21,145 bases of DNA from Synergistales bacterium (GTDB taxonomy: Bacteria; Synergistota; Synergistia; Synergistales; Thermovirgaceae): NCBI GenBank assembly GCA_018434645.1, contig JAHDOX010000160.1, forward strand, positions 1-21,145, read 5' to 3'. The notes under the pieces are model-generated. The model did not search any database. It saw nothing but the letters and a program-made list of their open reading frames with translations, and was not told where the DNA came from. How positions within the stretch are numbered: the first letter of the stretch is position 1; every line of letters begins with the position of its first letter. Made by a program: the position numbers and the translations under genes. Positions 16,081-21,145 of this stretch are shown here, one piece after another.

Positions 16081-18719
16081 CGCCTGATCTGTTCGCTCAC
16101 AATCTCCGGGATGCGCCTCAAGGCTTCTTCGAGCCCCTCGGCGTTTTTTGCCCCCGCAGAAGCTATGTCCGGCCTTCCGCCACCGCCGCCGCCGAGCATC
16201 CTTGCCGCCTCCCTGGCGAGCATGCCCGCGTGGACCCCGGCTTCCCTGGCCCGCTCGTCCGCCATGACGGTAAAGGTGACCTCATTTCCCGACACCGACG
16301 CCAGACACGACACGACGGGGCTTTTTCTCTGGCGAATGTGGTCTCCCGCCTGACGCAGGACCTCCTGGGGGGTCTTTTCGAAAACACCGGTGACCACGTG
16401 TACGCCCCCAACCTCCACGGCCTCTTCGAGCAGTTCGTCCGCTTTCGCCAGCGCCGCGCCCAAAGCCAGCCGCTCGTTTTCGGTCTTGAGGGCCTTTCTC
16501 TCCTCGAGGAGGGACTGGAGTTTTTCCTCTATTTCGGTCTCGCCCGCTCCCATCTTTTCCGCAAGTCGGGTGACCAAAGACGTCTGTTCCTGGAAAAGCG
16601 AAAAGGCGGCCGCGTGAGCGAAGGCCGTTATCCGCCTCAGGCCGGACCCGATGCCTTCTTCTTTTACGATCTTGACGAGTCCTATATCGCCGGTGGCATC
16701 CACGTGGGTGCCGCCGCAAAGTTCGACACTGTACCCCGGGATTTTGATCACCCTCACGACGGCCCCGTACTTTTCGTCGAAAAGGGCCTTTGCCCCCAGT
16801 TTTTTGGCTTCATTCATGTCGGTGAAAAAAACCTGCAGAGGGATATTGTCGGTTACGGTCTCAAAGATTATCCCCTCTACCGCCTCGATTTCCTCAGGGC
16901 TCAAAGGCTTTACGTGGGTAAAGTCGAAGCGCAAAAAGTCGGGCGTGACAAGAGAGCCCGCCTGCCTTACGTGGTCGCCGAGGACCCGGATGAGCGCCTC
17001 GTGCAGAAGGTGCGTGGCTGTGTGATGGGCCTTTATCCTTCTGCGGCGCCTGCCGTCCACGACCGCCCTTACACCGGCGCCGGTTTCAAGCCGCCCCGAG
17101 AGGACCTTAACGCGATGGACGGGCAGATCCTCCGTGCCCGGCCAGGTGTCGGTTACAAGCGCCTCCCCGCCTTCCCAGGTGATCTTTCCGATGTCTCCCA
17201 CCTGGCCTCCCTTCTCGGCGTAAAAGGGCGTTTTAACCAGGATCGCCTCCCCCTCGGTCCCTTCGTCCAGGTACCGCGTCCTGGCACCGTCAGAAATAAG
17301 GGCTACGACGGCAGTTTCTGTTTCTTCCTCGGTGTAGCCCACGAAATCGGAAGACCCCGTTTCCTCAAGAATTTTCTCGTAGAGGCTTTTGTCAGAGGCT
17401 CCTTCGTGGCGCTTGCCCGCAGTGCGCGCCCGCTCGCGTTGCCGTTCCATGGCCTTTTCGAACCCTTCGCGGTCGACGGAAATGCCGGCTTCCCTGCATA
17501 TTTCCTCGGTCAGCTCGAAGGGGAACCCGTAGGTGTCGTACAGCTCAAAGGCCAACCCGCCGTCCAGTGTTTCGGCCTTCTTCCGCCTCAGCGAATCGAT
17601 CTCGGCTTCAAGGAGGCTGGTCCCCTGTTCCAGCGTACGGCCGAAACGCCGCTCCTCCTGCTCCACCACCTGCAGGATCAGGCTTTCGTTTTCCACGAGT
17701 TCCCTGTAGGGGTCGGCCATGATTTCATTAAGGGTCGGCATGAGGTCCGACAAAAAGGGCCTGTCAATACCCGTCATTCGACCATAGCGCACGGCCCTGC
17801 GCAGGATCCTCCTGAGGACGTACCCGCGCCCCTCGTTGGAGGGCAGTACGCCGTCGGCGATCATGAATGCGACGGCCCGGAAGTGATCCGATATGACGCG
17901 AAGCGCCATGTCGCCCTCGGAAGTGGCCCCGTAACGGATGCCCAGGGAGGCGGCGGCCCTGTCGATCAGGGGGCGGAAAAGGTCCGTCCCGAAAACGCCT
18001 TCCACCTGCTGGACCACCGATGCGAGCCTTTCCAGGCCCATGCCGGTGTCTATGTTCTTTTTTGGAAGGGGCTCCATGGTCCCGTCCTCGTATCGGTTGA
18101 ACTGCATGAAGACCAGGTTCCATATCTCCAGGTAGCGGTCGCAATCGCAGCCTACGTCGCAATCGGGCCTTCCGCAGGAAAAGGCCGGGCCCTGGTCGTA
18201 GATCAGTTCCGAACAGGGGCCGCAGGGGCCCACCGGGCCCACGGACCAGAAGTTGTCTTCCTCCCCTAAACGGTAGATCCGGTTTTCGGGAACGCCCACG
18301 GTCTTGTTCCATATCTCGAAGGCCTCGTCGTCGTCCTTGTAAATGGTCGGATAAAGCCTGTCGGGGTCAAGGCCTATTACCTCCGTCAAAAATTCCCAGG
18401 CGAAAGGGGCCGCCCCGGCCTTGAAATAGTCTCCGAAGCTGAAGTTTCCGAGCATCTCGAAAAAGGTATGATGACGGGCAGTGCGTCCCACGTTGTCTAT
18501 GTCGTTGGTCCTGACGCATTTTTGCGACGTGACCGCCCTGGACATCTCGGGCTTCTTCTGCCCCAGGAAATAGGGCTTGAAGGGCACCATCCCGGCGATG
18601 GTAAAAAGTATGGTGGGATCATCGGGAACAAGGGAAAAACTTGGGAAACGCCTGTGTCCCCTGCTCTCGAAGAAAGACAGAAAAAGTTCCCTGAGTTCCT
18701 TCCCGCTTCTGTATTTCAT
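16077..18719 (-). CDS. alaS: Alanyl-tRNA synthetase
   Basis: It charges tRNA-Ala and edits mischarged Ser and Gly. The 880 residues match full-length bacterial AlaRS: class II catalytic domain (about 1-240), tRNA-recognition region (about 250-450), editing domain with zinc-type ligands H566 and H570 (HHTATH), C668 and H672 (CGGTH), a coiled-coil segment (about 720-760), and the C-Ala domain with the glycine loop GGGGGGRP at 843-850. A cysteine-rich stretch C182, C187, C191, C193 interrupts the catalytic domain. The ATG at 18719 is preferred because GAAGGGAG lies 8 bases upstream. The longer GTG start at 18725 would leave only 2 bases' spacing. A candidate promoter lies about 80 bases upstream. 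Confidence 0.97.
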   Translation of the reverse strand: MKYRSGKELRELFLSFFESRGHRRFPSFSLVPDDPTILFTIAGMVPFKPYFLGQKKPEMSRAVTSQKCVRTNDIDNVGRTARHHTFFEMLGNFSFGDYFKAGAAPFAWEFLTEVIGLDPDRLYPTIYKDDDEAFEIWNKTVGVPENRIYRLGEEDNFWSVGPVGPCGPCSELIYDQGPAFSCGRPDCDVGCDCDRYLEIWNLVFMQFNRYEDGTMEPLPKKNIDTGMGLERLASVVQQVEGVFGTDLFRPLIDRAAASLGIRYGATSEGDMALRVISDHFRAVAFMIADGVLPSNEGRGYVLRRILRRAVRYGRMTGIDRPFLSDLMPTLNEIMADPYRELVENESLILQVVEQEERRFGRTLEQGTSLLEAEIDSLRRKKAETLDGGLAFELYDTYGFPFELTEEICREAGISVDREGFEKAMERQRERARTAGKRHEGASDKSLYEKILEETGSSDFVGYTEEETETAVVALISDGARTRYLDEGTEGEAILVKTPFYAEKGGQVGDIGKITWEGGEALVTDTWPGTEDLPVHRVKVLSGRLETGAGVRAVVDGRRRRRIKAHHTATHLLHEALIRVLGDHVRQAGSLVTPDFLRFDFTHVKPLSPEEIEAVEGIIFETVTDNIPLQVFFTDMNEAKKLGAKALFDEKYGAVVRVIKIPGYSVELCGGTHVDATGDIGLVKIVKEEGIGSGLRRITAFAHAAAFSLFQEQTSLVTRLAEKMGAGETEIEEKLQSLLEERKALKTENERLALGAALAKADELLEEAVEVGGVHVVTGVFEKTPQEVLRQAGDHIRQRKSPVVSCLASVSGNEVTFTVMADERAREAGVHAGMLAREAARMLGGGGGGRPDIASAGAKNAEGLEEALRRIPEIVSEQIRR

Positions 18720-18727
18720 GAGCACTG

Positions 18728-18735
18728 CTCCCTTC
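18728..18735 (-). promoter_or_regulatory. Ribosome binding site deciding the alaS start
   Basis: GAAGGGAG on the minus strand ends 8 bases before the ATG at 18719 but only 2 bases before the upstream in-frame GTG at 18725. This favours the ATG. Confidence 0.7.
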
Positions 18736-18799
18736 AGCGAAAAGTCACACCGGCAGCGGCCGGCAGACCCCCGGTTTTTCGAAATTTCGTATGAAAGCG

Positions 18800-18808
18800 A
18801 TTATATCA
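18800..18808 (-). promoter_or_regulatory. Candidate extended -10 promoter for alaS and the genes behind it
   Basis: TGATATAAT on the minus strand combines a perfect -10 hexamer with the extended TGn element, and its TGA is the stop codon of mtaD. No good -35 is seen at 16-18 bases; TTGCCT lies 22 bases upstream. Transcription would start near 18793, leaving a leader of about 74 bases to the alaS ATG. A perfect 10-base palindrome CGAAATTTCG (18780-18789) lies just after the predicted start. Confidence 0.55.
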
Positions 18809-20101
18809 TCCACGGCCTTGTGCCCGAAGGCAAAGATCCGTCCTCGCCCTTCTGACCTTTTCGCCGATGCCTGACGCGTCGAGGGTTGGATATTCACCAT
18901 TTCTGTAAACCCACTTCCCCGCCACCATGGTGCCGCAAACGTCGGCGCTGCTTCCCGCATAGACCAGAAACTGCGCAAGGGTAGCAGGTTCGTGGCCCAC
19001 ATAGTGGGGCTGGTCCAGGTCGACCAGCACAACGTCGGCGTTCCACCCCTCCAGGATGCGCCCGCACCTTTGGAAGCCGAGCGCCTTCGCTCCGTCGAAG
19101 GTGGCCATCCTGAGAACCTCACGGGCAGTGCAGCACGTCGGGTCGAGCCTCACACCCTTGTTCAGCAACGCCGCAAGCCGCATCTCCTCCCAGACGTCGA
19201 GCCTGTTGTTGCTGGCGGCGCCGTCGGTACCCAGGGCCACGGGAAGTCCTCCGGCCAAAAAGTCCGGCACGGGGGCTATCCCGCTTCCCAGCTTGAGGTT
19301 GCTCGAAGGGTTGTGGGCTATGGTGACGCTCGATCCGGTGATTTTTCGGGCCTCCCGTGCCCCGAGCCAGACGCAGTGCGCCAGAATCGCCGAAGGGGCG
19401 TCCAGAATGCCCGATTTCTCGAGAAAGGACACGGGATCGAGCCCGAGGTTTTCCTCAAGGTGCGTTCGTTCCCAGGAAGCCTCGAGAAAGTGGGTGTGAA
19501 CGCCCATTCCCCTGTCTCTGGCCGCGCCCACGACTTCCCTGTAAAAGCCCAATGGCACCGTGTAAGGGGCATGGGGGCCAAGCTGAACCGTTACTAGGTC
19601 CTCCCCGTCGAAACGGTCCGCCAGGCGGAGGCCCTCCGAAAGGGACGCCTCGTTTTCACCGATTATCCCCCGCGACAGGCCGCACCGTACGCCGGCCTCG
19701 AGGGCCTTCTTTCCCACCTCTTCCATCTCGAAGTACATGTCGGCAAAACAGGTGGTCCCCGTTTTGACCATCTCCAAAATGGCCGAAGCCGTGCCCAGGG
19801 CTATGTCTTCCGGCGAAAGACAGGCCTCGACGGGCCAGATCCTTTCCTCGAGCCACTGCTTCAGGGGTTTTTCCTCGCCCAGCCCTCTCAGGAGGGTCAT
19901 GGCGGCGTGGGTATGACCGTTTACGAAACCCGGTATCAGCGCCTTGGTCCCGCCGCAGTGGACAACCTCGGCGCCTTCGGCGTCACCTTCCGACACGGAG
20001 CCCAGGCTTTTTATGACGCCGCCGTCTACCAGCAAGTCGCCCCTTCCGGCACGGGCCATGAAGCCGTCAAGATAAAACACATCCCTGAAAAGGGTTTTCA
20101 C
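18806..20101 (-). CDS. mtaD: 5-methylthioadenosine/S-adenosylhomocysteine deaminase
   Basis: It probably deaminates methylthioadenosine and S-adenosylhomocysteine to their inosine forms. The 431 residues form an amidohydrolase-superfamily TIM barrel. Expected metal ligands are H63 and H65 (NGHTHA), H204 (HTHFLEAS) and D293 (GTDGAASNN). E207 is the likely acid/base, and E92 and H177 (LGPHAPY) are substrate-contact positions as in Thermotoga TM0936. NPSSNLKLGSG near 264-274 is a family hallmark. The GTG at 20101 has AAGGA 9 bases upstream; nearby ATGs are out of frame. It lies 46 bases after ahcY, fitting a joint role in removing SAH. Other ATZ/TRZ-type deaminase substrates cannot be excluded. 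Confidence 0.88.
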   Translation of the reverse strand: MKTLFRDVFYLDGFMARAGRGDLLVDGGVIKSLGSVSEGDAEGAEVVHCGGTKALIPGFVNGHTHAAMTLLRGLGEEKPLKQWLEERIWPVEACLSPEDIALGTASAILEMVKTGTTCFADMYFEMEEVGKKALEAGVRCGLSRGIIGENEASLSEGLRLADRFDGEDLVTVQLGPHAPYTVPLGFYREVVGAARDRGMGVHTHFLEASWERTHLEENLGLDPVSFLEKSGILDAPSAILAHCVWLGAREARKITGSSVTIAHNPSSNLKLGSGIAPVPDFLAGGLPVALGTDGAASNNRLDVWEEMRLAALLNKGVRLDPTCCTAREVLRMATFDGAKALGFQRCGRILEGWNADVVLVDLDQPHYVGHEPATLAQFLVYAGSSADVCGTMVAGKWVYRNGEYPTLDASGIGEKVRRARTDLCLRAQGRG

Positions 20102-20147
20102 GACATGTCATCCTTTCCTTCGGGCGAATCGGGCCTTCGACAGGCCT

Positions 20148-21145
20148 TCATTCCTGCCAGGAATTCATATAGTCTTTCTGCTCCGGTGTCAGTTCCTCGA
20201 GCTTCACTCCCATGGTCTGAAGCTTCCTTGTCACCACGGCCCTGTCTATTTCGGGAGGGACGGCGTGCAGGCCCGCATCGAGGCGGTTTTGCGCCACGTA
20301 AATGGCGGAAAGGAGCTGTATGGAAAAACTCAGGTCCATTATCTCGATGGGATGTCCGTCGGCGGCGGCCAGGTTCACGAGCCGCCCTTCGGCCAAAAGA
20401 TGGATCCTGCGTCCGTCCGGCGTGACGTAGGTCCTTATGTTGGGACGGACTTCCCTGACTTCCGCGGCAAGACTTTCCAAGTCGGGCCTTGAAATCTCCA
20501 CGTCGAAGTGGCCCGCGTTTCCGAGGATGGCACCGTCTTTCATTACGGCGAAATGCTCCTTCCGGATCACCTGCCTGTTTCCCGTCAGGGTGAGGAAGAT
20601 ATCCCCGACCGGTGCCGCCTCGGCCATGGACATGACGGAATGGCCGTCCATGACGGCCTCGAAGGCCCTGTGGGGGTCCACCTCCACGACGATGACCTTG
20701 GCCCCCATTCCGGAGGCCCTCATGGCGACACCCCTGCCGCACCAGCCGTAGCCGGCGACGACCACGTTCTTTCCGGCGACCAGCGAGTTGGTGGTGCGCA
20801 TGAGACCGTCCATAACGGACTGTCCAGTCCCGTAGCGGTTGTCGAAAAGATACTTGCTTGCCGCGTCGTTGACGGCGATGACGGCAAAGGCGAGCTTCCC
20901 TTCCCTTTCCATGGCCCTAAGCCGCTTGACGCCCGTAGTGGTCTCCTCGGCGCCCCCCCCTGACGTCGTGAAGGAGCTCGCGTCTTGAGGTATGCAGCAT
21001 GGCGACCATGTCGGCGCCGTCGTCGATCACGATGTCGGGCCCTATATCAAGCGCCCGTGAGAGGTTTTCACAATACTCACGGTCGGTCATTCCCCGGCGG
21101 CTGTAGACTTTGACCCCGAGCCTGACCAGGGCCGCGCAGACGTCG
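20148..21145 (-). CDS. ahcY: Adenosylhomocysteinase, 5' end beyond the window and frameshifted
   Basis: The product cleaves S-adenosylhomocysteine to adenosine and homocysteine (reversible, NAD-dependent). Reading from the right edge, one frame gives DVCAALVRLGVKVYSRRG, then IDDGADMVAMLH, then DVRGG, and then hits TAG at 20917-20919. A second frame, shifted by one base, continues with the family's AEETTTGVKRLRAMEREG, the catalytic Lys/Asp in NDAASKYLFDNRYG, the NAD loop GYGWCGRG and a tail ending EQKDYMNSWQE. The switch falls at a run of eight G (20953-20960); seven would restore a continuous reading frame. The short C-terminus without the final Lys-Tyr is of the Thermotoga/archaeal type. Sequencing error, a true mutation or slippage are all possible. 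An annotation pipeline might call it a pseudogene. Confidence 0.9.
20953..20960 (-). repeat. Homopolymer run of eight G (minus strand) at the ahcY frameshift
   Basis: The plus strand shows eight C in a row, the longest C or G run I noticed in the window. With eight bases the upstream ahcY frame reads into a stop; with seven it would read Arg-Gly-Gly-Ala-Glu-Glu-Thr-Thr-Thr, the conserved family sequence. Confidence 0.9.

Noticed and set aside
16230..18269. A 679-codon open frame on the plus strand opposite alaS
   Set aside because: It lies entirely antisense to a complete, motif-verified AlaRS gene, has no recognisable domains, and is explained by the GC-rich codon pattern of alaS. Shorter plus-strand frames throughout the window are rejected for the same reason.
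18732..18790. Possible riboswitch or T-box in the alaS leader
   Set aside because: The leader is only about 74 bases and shows no T-box core sequence, specifier hairpin or terminator/antiterminator pair.
20148..20912. A separate 254-residue gene starting at the ATG at 20912
   Set aside because: The conserved AhcY sequence continues upstream of this Met in the same frame up to the G8 run, so this is the C-terminal part of a frameshifted gene and not an independent short protein.

Overview
This is a GC-rich bacterial chromosome segment, densely packed, with every recognisable gene on the minus strand (transcribed right to left). No stretch longer than about 90 bases lacks a gene. I see no tRNA, rRNA, CRISPR array, insertion sequence or phage gene. 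The gene content suggests an anaerobic, amino-acid-fermenting bacterium: a four-subunit ferredoxin-dependent 2-oxoacid oxidoreductase of the VorB type, a Thermotoga/archaeal-style adenosylhomocysteinase paired with a methylthioadenosine/SAH deaminase, and an S1 protein gene directly behind ispH. Synergistota is my best guess, with Clostridia-like Firmicutes as the alternative. This rests on family recall and gene order, not on a search.

Layout in the direction of transcription (high to low coordinates): (1) ahcY (incomplete at the right edge and frameshifted in a run of eight G) and mtaD, for S-adenosylhomocysteine and methylthioadenosine catabolism. (2) A probable extended -10 promoter, then alaS-ruvX-mutS-mutL-miaA-ispH-rpsA. 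This block joins tRNA charging and modification, mismatch repair, isoprenoid synthesis and translation, and its genes overlap or abut. (3) A Rho-independent terminator after rpsA, then def-fmt and an uncharacterised P-loop ATPase. (4) Genes for a 2-oxoacid:ferredoxin oxidoreductase in the order delta (ferredoxin), alpha, beta, gamma. (5) A nudF-xerD-punA-pdp block for ADP-ribose hydrolysis, chromosome dimer resolution and nucleoside salvage; pdp runs off the left edge.

Most junctions are 4-base ATGA or GTGA overlaps or gaps under 25 bases, so much of the window is probably read as long polycistronic messages with translational coupling. The functional themes are housekeeping translation and repair, methyl-cycle and nucleoside salvage, and 2-oxoacid oxidation that reduces ferredoxin.

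The most notable points are the homopolymer frameshift in ahcY, the SAH deaminase/AhcY pairing that allows an S-inosylhomocysteine route, the unknown P-loop ATPase next to the oxidoreductase, and substitutions at normally conserved positions in Pdp and MutL. I did not find a clearly novel multigene system; the ATPase-oxidoreductase association is the best candidate for undescribed biology.
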